From Paramacrobiotus metropolitanus (Eukaryota > Tardigrada > Eutardigrada > Parachela > Macrobiotidae), in the NCBI RefSeq assembly GCF_019649055.1, contig NW_026570364.1, positions 241,929 through 305,928 on the forward strand: DNA of 64,000 bases, read 5' to 3'. The position numbers and the translations under genes are program-made. A model generated the notes under the pieces. That model was not told the DNA's origin. It was given only the letters and a program-made list of their open reading frames with translations, and did not search any database. Below, piece after piece: positions 26,892 to 40,531 of the stretch (its first letter is position 1; each line of letters starts with the position of its first letter).

Positions 26892-29800
26892 GTAAGTGCG
26901 CATATATTCTAGGAATATTATTGCTGTTACAATGAAGTATTATGTGTTTTTTCAGTGTACAAAATTTAGAAATTCAAAAACGACATTGCTGGTAATGTCA
27001 ATGTTTAAACAAACACTGCGACCTTACGCGTGTAATCTCAAAATGCGCTCATTTAATTAAATTATCAGGATAATCAGTATTGAAAATATATACAGTGAAA
27101 ATATATACTTTTTGGGTTTGAATGCCTTTTTTATTTTTACGAACAGCACACTCGGATTTCCAAATGCGTTGATAAGAAATCATGATACATATTTTCTCTC
27201 TCATACGATGGCCACATTTTGCCAGGAAATTAACTTTTTATAAAACAATTTCATGTGCAAGATTTTCGGTAACCGTATGGTACCCACCCGTGAAATTGGA
27301 GAACGCAAATTTATGGAAAAAATATTATGTAACCCAGACAGAGGATGTCGTATTTGTGATTTGGTTGACGATGCGTAACCAGCTGATTGCTGATTTGGAT
27401 TTCCAAAAGAAATCCCGGCTAGTTGTTCGTCAGTATATGTGCATATAAACCGCATATTCCTGTAGTATAACCTAAGCAGCAATTACGTTGTCTCGATTAT
27501 GTAACCACAAATGCATGTAGCGCCCAGAGGACACCCTGTAATAAGTAGCTACCGTTTAATGCATCCATGCAGCATGTAATCAGCATGGACCGCATCTTCA
27601 GGGAATTTGTGGCTGGGTCGCTGTTTAACGGATGTTGCATTAAATGACGTTACTTGAAATGGCATGTTCCAGATACCGCGGCGTTCGGTACCTGTGTACC
27701 GACAACCCGGTATTCAACACAACGACGGCATATCTTTGTAAGCTAGAAATAACTGAATGCGTGCATAATCGGCGATTATTAGCCATAAAATCCATAAATT
27801 ATCCTGTGATGCAGTGAACTGCATTGATCAGGTCAAACTCGTGTACATAACGATAGTTGTTGACCGAGACCGATCCGAATTTCCGCTACTAGTAAACAGC
27901 TTTTGCTTCGCGTGATATACATATAAAAAAAACTGTTCAAGATTTGCGGTCTCTGCATAGACGTACGGGTAGATATATTATTGATAAGGAATATCGAACA
28001 GGTGGTCAACGATCACCAGTACGCTTTAAAATGCTCCACATCTAGAGAGAATCGCATCATTAGACGTTGTACCATAGACAGCTTGATTGATTCTCAAGTA
28101 CTCATGTAATCCAGTGCACCACAGGTGCGGTTAACCTGATCTTACGTAGATGATTTCAGAGAGCTGTTGTCTGCACTCTCCAGGTATCTTGTGAACTATT
28201 TATACGTCTGCTACATTAATGCTAATGAGGAAAGCGCATTTTCATTCACGTGTCAGACCGGACAGCTTTTGAAGAAACAAATAAGACTGCGAATGGCAAA
28301 TTATAGTGACGCATTTCGCTGTGGTACTCGTAATATGGTGAATAAAAAATCATAATATGCTTTTGCAATTCGAATGTTTAAGTTGGTATTATCGGGCCAG
28401 TCAAAAAAGAGCCGGCAAGTGTATTTGCTGAACATAAAAAAGCTAATCGACTAAAATGACTTATACATAAAGTAGTTGAATTTGACTGACACGTTGAACA
28501 AAACACGAAACCATTTGAGCCAAATTAATTGAGAAAGTTGATCTTTTTTTCTGGGAGTGTGCAGTGACTAACCAAGCTTGACGGTTTACTCTGTATTGAC
28601 GGTCCCACCCACACTGACAATCAGGATATGCTTCTTTAGATAAAAATATCTTATAATTCCGTTAAGGAGCTTAACTGAGAACTGAAAGAAAAACCGTTTC
28701 TTTGTCGCGTGATCTTCCTGTATGCGAGTATGCTGGGAACTTTGCTCATCAGCTAGTACCATAGACAGACTTGCGATTTGTATTGTATTCTTATTGACCG
28801 AAAGGCTTGTTGACCGCCTAGCCACATCGTGAAGACACACAACACCGCAAACCATTGGAAAAATTCTGTTGAAACCCCCATTACAAGCCATCAGAAATGG
28901 CCTCTTAATAAGAACTCACTGTGATATCCGTCCAGTGACCTTTCACATTTGCTATAATAGACGTCTTTAATCTTTTTAAATGCGTAAAAAAGTAGGATGT
29001 AATAAACCGAAAATGATTAATTTTACACGGTATCGCATATCCGTTGTATTCGTGTATAAAGCCTGTGAGTGCCTTGAAATGGAACGCATCTTCTTAGCCA
29101 CTGTTCTACAATACTTGTATCTCTCGTGCACAGGCAGTCTCAAAACGTACCCTACCGTAGTCTGGATCTGTTTGCTGGCTTTTGAAAAACGAACGATTGT
29201 GGTGGCAATAAGTCTGCCGTAACGTTAACACCGCTCCTGATATTGTTTACGATTATATGATATGTGCCGGTAATGTTCTTCTGAATCCGGAATAATGGAA
29301 TGGGGATAGCGGTTTTCCCATCTGTCAACCACTTAGGTATCCTTCCTTATCGCGCCTCCCAGGACCATTCCACCAATTGTAACATCTTTTGCGGGCTGCC
29401 ATTGTCTTCTGATAATACCTGATGTTCGCCTGCAGCGCCGCCTTTCAAACCTACACTACCGTGCAGAGACGTCTTCTTATGGCGCCTGTATGCACGAATG
29501 CTGGAGCGCCATGACATCAACTACGTCACGAAAGGGTGTTTTATGTGGTACGGTTTCGGTACGGGTCGATCGCGGTCAAAAGGGGCCGTGTCGGATTTCG
29601 CCGACAATCGGCCGATTCGGCCCATTCCTATAATGCAATTTATAGTTATGAATGGTGGTATAGAAATGCCGGCCAGTGTCATACTTTTGGGACTCGTACT
29701 TTTTTAAAAAATGGAAATATAATTTTCTAACTATGTATGTACTGTAGTATGAGCACGCGACCTGACTGGCGCTACAATGCTAGTGCAACAAAAATTGCAT

Positions 29801-30962
29801 GCGGTCGTTTGTCTGGCGCCGTAAAACTCACTAATTAGTGAGTTTCGTAAAATGGGCAAAATCCTTATGGCATCAACAGCGAATCCCAGATATTTGCCAT
29901 ATTTTCTTTTTGAAGCCAATCCAATCGGTAGTTACAGTCGAATATAATCATGGAATCGAACTGCAAACTTTACATAAAAAGGTCATGTCAAATAATTCGA
30001 TAAAAGCGGAGGTACGAAAGCGTGGTATATATGTACATACCTTGTTTGCATTCTTCAGGTTTGTTTTAACCTTCATAAATTTCACTCCTCTACATTTCAA
30101 ATATATGATTAATCGTAAATCTGACTTAATCATATACAGAGTACATTCGTGGTTCGACGTGCTGTAAGCTAATGATTGGATGAGGTTGAAAGTATCAATA
30201 TTCAATAATGATTTACGGGAATAATCACTGAACGTTTCAAACCATATTGTATGCGCACAGGGATTGTACCTTACATCTACGTCACTGCGGCAATAGCATA
30301 CATCAAACGTTATCCCAGCACCAGGCTTTAATTGGTTTACTTATTCTCTTAGGTGATATTTTAACAGTGCATGCGTAATCAATACACCGTACTGCCACAC
30401 CGGAAACGGCATAAGTTTAATGACTATCAAGCTCGTAAAATGAGCACCCTTTTCCCATGTTGATCCAAGAAATATATCTACCCTGGATTGCGCACACTGA
30501 ACCCCGGTTCCCCGGTTTTCCCATCTGATTACTGGATACTTCCCGCGAAGTCTTTCCGGTACGGTGTTCGCCGCTTTGTATACCAGGGTGACACTGTGTG
30601 TTTGTCTACGCATCGCACTGTAATGTAAGAAAAACAGATAGATAGCACCATTTGCGCCACAAATCTCCTCAAGTGCACTCTCTCCAATCAATACGTACAC
30701 ACAGAACAGCGGTCCCGCCCACCTCATCCGCCGGGGACATCGCAACATCTGGGAGAGAATTGCATTTTCGCTTAATACTGGTACTAAGTGTACTTCTATA
30801 TAAGCTGCACCATTGCATCATGTATTCCCCGGTCGCGCGATTGTCCCGTCATAAACAATGATCATGACGCGCGCCGGTTGACAAATCTCGCTTTTTTCAA
30901 CAGTCGCTTGATCGGTCATCTTCTGGCAATCACCTCCCGTGGCGACTGAGCGTCGGGTTGCT
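26892..30962 (+). other. Region between the two alternative first exons
   Basis: About 4 kb with no TM2-TM7 exons. It contains a 22-bp perfect palindrome at 29824-29845 and two ATG-initiated minus-strand frames of 101 codons (28586-28891) and 135 codons (30341-30748) without recognisable motifs. The last 100 bp should be the promoter of exon 1b. Confidence 0.4.
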
Positions 30963-33900
30963 ATGGCGTTCACGTATCCCGTGGTGCCCTTTATCACACC
31001 GAATCATACATTAAACACCACCGCCAACCAGTCGGCGGTGCCGTACGGAATCGTCTATAGTGCCGTTCCGCCGCATGATGATCAGTGGTGGCTGCGGGTG
31101 ACCTTTGTGGTGTTTATGGGAATATTGTCGGCGTTCGGGACGGTGGGGAATCTGTTTGTAAGTTGTAACGATTTCTATGTATATATTACGTAAAACGACC
31201 GGTCACACGGCGTTGGTTAATGCCGCATAATCAATATTGTCTGGGTACGGTCGTTACTGACCTGAATTTTTGTGTCGATTTAGAGGGAAGCCGGCGCAGT
31301 GAAGCTGGAGAAAATAATGTACATTAGCTGAATATGTAGATTAGCTCTCAGCCTTCATTAACATGGCTTTTATGGTGTCTGTTGTTTTGTGATGCATCAA
31401 CGCCGGCGCGACCAGACGGGGTTTCCCTAGTGTCGGCAACACGTGCTGTCGAGTTGATCGATTGACTTGTCGATCGGATTTCTCGCCAAATCTGTTATAA
31501 ATCTAGGGACGATAGAAAAAACCGTGATTCTTACTAAAATGCCTTTGCTGTGTCTCATTGGTTGTGTGTACACGTGCCGAACGTGATTAAAATTAGCGTA
31601 TACATACGTGATCAAATTCCGCACAGTTTAATTATCATCTCAGTCTTTTTAAATTTCAGTCGGAATTCATGCAAATATAGTGTCTACCTTTCTTATTTAA
31701 TTTTGTATTATATTTCTTCTCAATTGATTGTAATATAGCGGTGTACACGCGCTAAAAACAGAAGTTGGAGTTATCAGTAATAAAACTCCATAAAATATTC
31801 TCTATATATTCCATACTGAGTGATGCATAATTGGTAAATAATAAATACCTTGTTATGTGTTGACATATAAAACGTTGCGCTGTGCATAAGCCAGAAAGTC
31901 AGTATATTTTGTTCTCTTCATCGTGCAACCTTGCACTCATTTCCGGTGAATTTTTACCGGGAACGGATGCACCGACAATCGTGTATTTATATGCGGGCAT
32001 GCACAGAGAGTATACCTGTTCAGATCTTAAGTTTGCAATACAGCAAAAAACAGCGTAAACAGGATTTCCGCGTGGGTCTCCTTTTTGTGCAGTGGATCAG
32101 CGCTCTCGTCGACCGGAAATGTCGGTTTACAGTACAAGACATGACCGCGGGGCCTGCCCTGTCTAATCTCATAATTCATCGTGATGATCCTCCTGGTGTG
32201 ATCAGTGAGCGCTTAAATCACAACCTATCCAACAACATGAGCCGGTTCTTTAATGTCCGCCCATATGCGTACGTAGGTATGTTCGACATGCTCATTGTTG
32301 AAAAAAGAGACTTGATCTTGTCTTCCGTCCTTCCTAGATACTTTGTAGTTGGGTTAGTCGAAGAAAGTGTATTCTATCACGAGACACTACGTAAGCGTAT
32401 ACGATAAAAAGCCCTGCGCGCTGTACGGATTCTGCAGACTGAGTACAGAATGTTCGGTCATGGTTGCGTGCATATGGCGGCACTTATATTACAAATATTT
32501 TTAGAAGTTTTTCTCGAATGTTGGAAATCTTGTAGCCTGCAGTTTTATAAAATTTGTCATGGTGTTTTATTTCAAAGATGTGACAGCCAAATTTATTTAT
32601 AGCAGTTTTCAAAACCCAGTCTACTATTTCTTATGAGGATACTAAAAATTGATCGCTCCAGAAAAATAATAGTTAGATACGAAGATACGAATAACTTAAC
32701 ATATGTCTTTAATTTACAATTCTCATATCCTTTGAAACAGTTTTAACATGAAAAACAGCCGGCACTGATCGTGAATTCACTACTCTAGCGAAAAAACGTT
32801 CGCAGAAAAATTGGGACATGTTGTTGCACACAATTAATCCCGATAATAAACCGCTAAATGATTATTGACGAGATATTAGCACAAACATCCTTAATCACCG
32901 CCTCCTTCCCGCTTCCGCTTGAGGACATAATGAGATGGAGGTAGCACATAACAAACAACGGCTGTCGTGTAATCTACATGGTACATATTGATACATTTCA
33001 ATGTCAACGAACATCCGTACCGCGAAGGATAGGAAACTGTGCAGCTGTGCAGCCTTCGATCCAAAATATGTTGACCATTGTTGCTCAATTAGTATTACGG
33101 TGTTTAATTTTATGCACACTAATATTTTTTCTCGAAATAATAAGATTAACAACGATGGCATAAATAATAAGATTAACAACGATGGCATACCGGATGTTAT
33201 GGAGAAATTCATGAATTATCCAGACTATAATTATTGCTGTGCCGGTCCGGATAATCGATCAACATCTGCTGCAGTAATTCGGCAAAAGCTGTTTGTAACA
33301 AAATCATAAAAATTATATGAGTTGCGAATGTTGGAATATCTGTAACGTGGACTGCAAGATTTACAACATACCTAGACCATAGTCTCAGCTGTGCAATCAT
33401 ATGATGCTCGTATACAGTCAAACTGAATATTTAGCAAACTAATGTTATGTAAATTGTGCAGAGCAGTAACATAAATTTCACCCGGCATATAAAATCTTTT
33501 AAAGTAATTTTTCTGTCCAGGTACTTGCAGATTAGCAGTCAGTTTGTGAAGTTGGGAATTCTACGAGGTATAATACAGATTCACATATACCAGCACAAAT
33601 ATATACGGCTATATGCACGCACCGTAATTTTCACTAGAGTAGTACTCGTAGTTTTGTTAATTAACAAGTAAGAGCGTGGTGCAAACGGTCAAAATTTACC
33701 GTTTACACATATTTGTGAAGAAACGCTTATAGACACTATGTAAATTTTAAAAAACTATTTTCAGCAACATGAATTTGTTGTACAACTTCCGGTATTCTAA
33801 AGCAAAAAAAGTCATCCACCGGTCCATGCACTGGCAGATGTATTGACTTTACGATCAGATGAAATCTGTACAAATTACTATAACGCCCCGTCGACAATCG

Positions 33901-36900
33901 TTTTCATGCTTCGCGACGTACGTAAAATGCCGACTTTTTTCCGTGGTAGCTATCTGTTCCTAATAGGCTGAATCAATAATCGAATTAGCCTAAAGTGTTG
34001 TTGATAATGTCGTGACGAGCTGTGTTAATGGGGATTTCATTTCCGGATGGCAAGCGGTAAAAGTGCAGAAGATTGGTTAACGGCGAAAAAAATCCGCTAC
34101 GCGTAATACAAGCTTGTTATCAAAACTACCACTATATATCGCATTTTCGCTAATTTAAAATAGCACTTATTTTTTGTTGATCTTGTGCGTTGGATATGTG
34201 CTGTTACCGCGTGATATTGTGACGTCAGTCCGCTCTAATCTGACCTAGCGGGCAAATGTGAATCCTTGAAAGGAAAAAAATTGGAAAAAATCACACCCGG
34301 TGTACTCACTCGTGTACCAAATCTATAAGAAAAATAGTACAATCAGTATCTGTGCCATATTCTTGTATTATGATGCAGCGATAAATTATCGGATATATCA
34401 CGCTTATGCGCTGATATAGACGAGTATTGACCGGGAACGCAAAGGTCATACAGCCAAGGGCACAATCGGCAGCAGGCAGGCCCAAAATCTAATGCGGCGG
34501 AATACTATTTTGAGGAATAATGAAATTTCCGATACGTTTCGAATCTTTCGATTATCATAATCAGTGATCAATATCGTTAACGCTATGTGCGCTGAAATTT
34601 TTCGAAAGCGGTTGTAATGCCAGCTAGTGACGTCAAAATACTCTAAATAATCGGTTTATACTTTATACCCGTATCTTGAATGTACACACTTTGAGAAAAT
34701 ATGTACTGTTACCGGCATGTTAAAAACCTGATAGTTCTTTTGCTGAATCGATTTTGTGTGTGCAGTTTTGTTTCCAATATATGTAATTTTATCCCTGCAT
34801 TTTTTGTACTTCTGCAAATTTCCAGTAGTTTTGAGCAAATAACGTAGTACGACGGCTTTAGCCTTTTACACTTAGCATTAGTATCGCAGTATGTAGTGGA
34901 CAGTATCGCGCACTAGAAGCCAAGATGACATATTTTATCGTTTTTTTTAAATATATAGTATGCTAGAATTTAATCTGATCTCTGCATAATTTATTTCAGC
35001 ATTTGTTTAACGCCTTTAGTGCCCTTATTCATGTTTTTTTCTCGAGGATTTTTAAGCTATTCACAAATCTTGCCTGTTTGTGTAATACAAAATTGTTTGT
35101 CACAGAACTTCGCATAAGCATATGAGATATCGATCTTTTTTTTTGCAGGTAATATGTTCGATTTTATTGGTCAAGGAACTGAGGAAAGTGAAGAATTGTT
35201 TTATCCTCAATCTGGGCATCAGCGATCTAACCATCAACGCCATTAGTATGCCGATAAATATCATCGGTAAGCACACCCTACATGTCGGCCACGCCGGAAA
35301 CGGCATGATTTAAAAACGCAAGAAATATTTCCAGAAAATACAAAAACCTATTAATACAAATTAATGCAAAGAGGAAATTGCTGGCAGGTGCACTACATGC
35401 CGGATCCTACTGGTATGGGAGAGATTCCCTCTGCACCTTCGTCTCCGCCATCTGCATACCCGGATGCTCCAGCTCCCTGTATTCCATCGCCGCTATTGCC
35501 TTTGAACGGTACGTATATAAACGTGTACTGTTGCACATATCAACGTTACTCACGCGATTGCCTTTTCGATAATCTACACTCATCAAGGATAATCATAGCA
35601 ATCTCAATAATTAATTAGTAAGCGCCGGCGTCTAAGCATCAGCCAGTGTACGCCGTCGTGAGAAAAACTGACCTTTCTGCAACTGTAATCAATTTACAGT
35701 GGGTTGTGCCCAGCTGAATATAACGTGACTTTATACCACGCTAAAGGTTACTGGAATTGAGTACAATATCCATATCACACAACGTACCATCAAATACGCA
35801 GATCTACGATGTTGTCAGGTCAGCGGTGCGCACACACTCGCCGCGGGAATTGTTTGTGACCGACATGTGAGCGCGGTAACGATGTGGTAGAGTACACAGG
35901 TCTTACTTCTGACCTTTAAATAATTGGCTTATTTTCTCCTGGTGAATACCGCTAATTACACAACCGGCATCGCTGCAAGTTATTTCCATTCTGGCTGAAA
36001 AACATTTATTTACGCGATACGTTAGCACGCCGCACCGGCAAACTGTTAACTACATGTATTAATATAAGAGGGCGACTTTTGAAGTTACACAAGCGTGTTA
36101 AATTAGCTGTCTCTGAAGGCGCTTTGCGAAAGGCATGCCAAGAAACACATTATTCAGTAACGACAATAAGTCCATTTTCTTCCAAATTTGTTTTAGTATT
36201 TCTTCTACATTTGTTTGATGATTCTGTCTTTTTACAAACCTTTTTGTAAATAAATATACAAGCTAAGCTGGTTCGCCTAAGTAAGTGCAAATGTATGCAA
36301 ACTGGCAATTAGCCAGAAATAACTGGCTTTGCGAATAGTTTACATCGTATTTTGTCGTAAAGGATTAAATTCTGATAAAATAAAATTGCATTTATATAAA
36401 AATGCGGCTTACATCAGTAACATGCATACTTATACCATACATAACGCATTGTGTACATAGTACTTACTTACTATAATTATCATTGTAATGAAATAAAGAG
36501 ATAAACTATTACTTATGAAATAATTATAAACCATTACATATTACATAACTAGGCAAACTGCATGCCACAATTAAAGACATTACGCATCGCTAACTTGCAA
36601 GAACTGCTTGTAAAATTAATATGGTTTGAAAAATTGTCAGTTTGTTCATTCATATAATTGTATTTTTTTCATACGAAACAGGTTCAGATTTTGCAATGAT
36701 TTTGAGCAAATAACGTAGAACAACGGCTTACAACACCGTAGTACAACGCAGGGTAACGGTAAATAAGGTAGCATTCACGGGTACGGATTTAGTATTTGTA
36801 CATACAATACAAGATCTGAGTGCATAATTATGTTAAAATATGTTTTTTAAAACAAAAATTACTCTGCAGAGTATGTTAAACATATATTAAAATTTGAAAG

Positions 36901-37694
36901 GCATTACAGAAAATTCAATGAACGATAAAGGAATTTTTTCCAACAGATATATATGCATTTGCCACCCGGGCTTCCACCACAAACTCTTCACCCTCCCCAA
37001 CGCCGTCATCATGGTGACCTTACTCTGGGTCAACGCCCACCTCATCCACCTGCCCAACCACATCGGTTGGGGCGACATCTACTACGACGAGAACTTCTTC
37101 CTGTGCTGGCTGGATCTGCGCCTGTGGTCCTACTCCTTCTTTTACGCTTCCTACAGCGTCCTCATCCCCATCGGCTTCTCCTTCTACGCCTACTTCAACA
37201 TCTACTGGACCATCCGCAGTACAAATCTCTCCCGCAAACTCATTACCAAGAGCAGCAGTAAGGGCGAGAACGACACGGAGAAGCAGGCCCGCTCGGCGTG
37301 GCTGGAAGAGGTCATGCTGGTGAAGACGCTCTTCCGGTTGTTTGTTATTTTCCTCATCTCGTGGGGCCCGGTGGCGGTGCTGTTCTGCTTTAATAAACTG
37401 ATCCATCCGCCGCGCTGGATTAATTTATTGGCGATTATGATGGCGCACGGGAACAGCGCCACGAATTCGGTGGTGTATTACTGGTTGAACGGGCACGCGT
37501 CGGCGACATTACGGTCGGCACGGACACGGATTAGTAAAAAGCGCGGGGATGTGTACCCGCTGAAGGGCAAGGCCACCGGAGTGACCATGACCCGGGCGTC
37601 GGATGTGTCGCGCGGGGAATCCCGCGCCGAGACGAAGATCGGCGAATCGCAGGCGCCGGGGACGCCGGTACGCAAAGCGGCGGAGGATGTATGA
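30963..37694 (+). CDS. Melatonin/moody-like class A orphan GPCR, complete
   Basis: Exons 30963-31157 (1b), 35149-35266, 35388-35508 and 36947-37694 (stop TGA) join in phases 0, 1 and 2 to give 393 aa. The start is the first ATG of exon 1b. Landmarks: TM1 GTVGNLFVI across the junction; TM2 LNLGISDLTINA; TM3 Cys in DSLCTF; ERY in AIAFERYICICHP; ECL2 Cys in FFLCWLDL; TM6 FLISWGPVAVLF (SWGP in place of CWxP); TM7 NSATNSVVYYWLNG, where the usual NPxxY reads NSVVY. RYICICHP resembles melatonin receptors and the insect moody/Tre1 group. The C-tail is Lys/Arg/Thr rich. The ligand is unknown. An alternative first exon (26694-26891) supplies a different N-tail. Codons in the last exon are markedly GC-rich compared with the flanks. 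Confidence 0.9.
31158..35148 (+). other. 4-kb first intron of the GPCR (from exon 1b)
   Basis: Contains a plus-strand frame of 146 codons from ATG 31967 to 32407 without a recognisable domain, and a 28-bp perfect tandem duplication near 33136. No receptor exon lies inside. Confidence 0.5.
33136..33191 (+). repeat. Tandem duplication, two 28-bp copies
   Basis: AATAATAAGATTAACAACGA followed by TGGCATA occurs twice head to tail with no mismatch apart from the edges, within the GPCR intron. Confidence 0.7.
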
Positions 37695-37758
37695 GGGCAT
37701 GGGTGTTGCACAGGACTTCCGATTGCTTCCTTCCAAGATTATACTTGCCACGTAGTTT

Positions 37759-37764
37759 AATAAA
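37759..37764 (+). terminator. Polyadenylation signal of the GPCR gene
   Basis: AATAAA lies 65 bp after the TGA at 37694, a normal position for a 3' end signal. Confidence 0.5.
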
Positions 37765-38380
37765 AAAGTGCATTATACGGTGCAGTTATCGGTATTAGAA
37801 AATGGGTTATTCTTTAGTTATTATGATACGTTAAAATTTAATATGATTGAACTGTGCTGCTAACGACGATGAATTATTTAGCAGAATAATTATGCAGTAA
37901 TAGTGTTATTCGCAAAAAATATGACAGAGAACAATCTATGCAAATGCAAGAATAAACGACCGCAAAAAAATACGACCGCCTCGTGTCTACTTTGTCAACC
38001 GGGAATTATCAGCCATACAATTAAGCACAAAATCAATGATTCCATTAATTTTCGCTGCGCTAAAATGAATTGCAAAGTTATTCTCATGATTTAAATGCGA
38101 TCGTAACCAATTAATCACAAAACAAGACAGCACTTTCATTAAGAACTTTATCGGTAAGAAACGTTAGCAACCTTCACAGTCCACGGACAAGCCAATTCCA
38201 TTTCATCGAAAACCATAAATTAACACAAAATTAATGGAAACGCAAATAACCCGCAAATTCCTGTCAGAAAATGTCGATCAAATATTGTCGAAAACAAGAG
38301 AAATTATCAACCGGGGTTACCAAAACTACAAACCGAAAATCCGGAACCAAAGCTGTCAGAATTAACCCCATGACACTTTT
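37765..38380. other. Intergenic between convergent GPCR and UBXN6 genes
   Basis: AT-rich, with no supported gene. A 57-codon frame from ATG 37921 has several cysteines but looks like chance. This is the 3' UTR territory of both convergent genes. Confidence 0.5.
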
Positions 38381-40531
38381 TCACTTGCGCACTCCCTCGA
38401 TTGCCAGCGCCAGCACCTCCTCCTTGAGAAACGGCACCTCCACCGCGCTTCCACCGGGCGGCAGCGGTAATCCCGAATGGAAATTCAACACCGCCGCCGG
38501 CACCAAATCCACCTCCATCAACCGGCTTTCCTTATCCAATTTATTCCCCACCGCCGTGGTCAAACTGAAGGGCAATTCCGGATTCACCAGACACTCCTTC
38601 AACCACTCCTCCACGGCGGCCACCTTCTCATACGCCCCGAACGTCCCCTGGAGAATCAGCCCGCCCAGCCGGATGCGGAGGACCGTGAAGCGGTATTTGC
38701 GCGCCGGTTTGCCTTGCTGCTGCTCGCGTTCCCGCATGGCTTTGGTACGTAACGTCAGGCTCTTGTCCAGCTCCTCCATGCGGCGTTTGTACTCGTCCTG
38801 GACTTCCTGCGCGGAGCGGTCAAAGAACTCGTCCGGGAGGTTGAACTGGGCGACGGCGCCGGTGGGGCGGAAGACGCGCAGACCGCGGTCCAGCTCGGCG
38901 ACGACGGGCTCGGCCTGCATCAGGTAGTCGCGCATGACGGACAGCTTCTCCGTGTCGACGTGATCGGGGAAGAGGACGTAGAAGTCTTCGTCTTTGTCGT
39001 CCACCGGCATCGGAATCTATCCATGAATGTGCACAACATTTTGTCAAATTTTATTAAAATAACAGCGCCAGATTGAGTACTTTTAGTCGATAAAAAATTT
39101 TAAAAATATTAATAACCACGTCTCTTTATGATGCTCGAAGAAACCATTATTGCGTAAAAGCAAATCAACGCTAGGCGTAAGTAGATGAATACTGTTAAGC
39201 CACCATACTACGAAACCATACATCCTACAGCAAATTACTTGATCGGGTTCAGCTATTGTAACGAACGAAATTCTCCATGGAAGCGCTAAAACGCCGTTAT
39301 TAAATTGCTCATAATATCCACAAAAGCCGATTCGAAGTACTCAACTCAATGTTAACCTTAAATAAAAGGAAAAAAGCTATTGCAACCCCACCTTTTGAAA
39401 CCCAGCTGCCTCCAAGAACCGATCGGCACAATTCAGACTCATCACCTTCTCCTGAAAGACCCGATTCCCAATGCGAATCTTCCGGTACTTTTCCTCCCCG
39501 GGCTCCTTGATAATATTCCCCAGATACCGATCCAATATGTCCCGTCCGGCCTGCAGTTTCTCCGCGTCCTTGTTAAACGTGGCCAGCATCACGGCGCTAG
39601 CGATGGTGGGATCGGCCTTCTCCTGCTCCTTGAGAAACTCCTGAATCTTCCGCTCCATCTCATCACGGGGCAGCACAAACGGCCCGATCACCGGGCACCG
39701 ATAGAACACGCCCTCCACCGCTAATGATGGCAATCCAGCGGCCTCATTCTCCCGGACCGGCTGGGAAGGACCTAGGGTTAAAAAAACACATTTTCGCATG
39801 TTTTGTAATTCACTTCACAATGAAACAATTCCTGCACGTGAAAACGGTTTGAAATAAAAAACAAAATTATTTTAAAACTAAAACTATTTAGAACCAAAAC
39901 AAATGCAAATCCGACTGAACGAAGCTAGAAACAGTAAAACATGAGCAAAGTACAGTGTTGTAATATGCTTGCATTTCTCAATTAATTTGTGTGTCAAAAA
40001 GCCAAACAATAATCATTTTATGGTTGTACTGCAAACGATTCAAAACAGTTTTTGCTGTTTTTCTGTCGTTAATCCGAAGCCTTAGTTCTCAGTTTCTATG
40101 TGGGTTTTTCAAATAGATTGAACACTCAGAACATTATATTTTTGCTAAAATCTTCAAACTGTAATTTTTTTAAATGAACCTATTTGAATGTCATCCTTAC
40201 CAGCGGCTGCACCGGCCTCCACTTCCACTTTACTGTAGCCCATCTCGGTGAAGACCTCCTTCAGGAGGTTGGTGTTCTTCCCCAGACCGCCCATCCGTTG
40301 TTCCAGACGGGCCAGTGCTGCTTGGGCGGCTTTCTGGTTACTGTCCGAAGAGGGCTGGGGTGGGCGGCCGGCTGAGGAGGAGACCGCCTGCTGGGAATCG
40401 GTGGGGCGCACATCAACTGCCGGACGGTCGGAAGTGCGAGCCGCCGCCTGCTGTAGGCTGTGACCGGGGCCGGCGTCGCGGAATTTCTTGTCTTTTTTCA
40501 TTTTATTGAAGAAATCTTTAAGGGCCGACAT
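38381..40531 (-). CDS. UBXN6: UBX domain-containing protein 6, p97/VCP cofactor
   Basis: Three exons on the minus strand: 40201-40531, 39392-39771 and 38381-39016 (stop TGA), all in phase, give 448 aa; the human protein is 441 aa. The N-terminus MSALKDFFNKMKKDKKF plus AGPGHSL is the conserved first p97 contact. AAQAALARLEQRM at about residue 70 is the VIM-like helix. A PUB domain follows in exon 2 (about residues 130-235; TFNKDAEKLQAGRDILDRYL, EEKYRKIRIGNRVFQEKV, AAGFQK). It is continued by EDFYVLFPDHV and, in exon 3, a coiled segment with LRTKAMREREQQQ and a UBX domain (KYRFTVLRIRLGG, LQGTFGAYEKV). It is a cofactor of the AAA ATPase p97 in endolysosomal and ER-linked protein sorting. The gene is transcribed toward the GPCR. 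Confidence 0.95.

Noticed and set aside
30341-30748. 135-codon minus-strand frame starting with ATG
   Set aside because: No motif, no supporting splice context, and it overlaps the expected promoter of GPCR exon 1b. Kept only as a note.
37921-38094. 57-codon Cys-containing frame after the GPCR
   Set aside because: No signal peptide, no splice partner, and it lies in the 3' UTR zone of two convergent genes.
38271-38927. 218-codon plus-strand frame
   Set aside because: It is the antisense shadow of UBXN6 exon 3, whose minus-strand frame has clear UBX homology.
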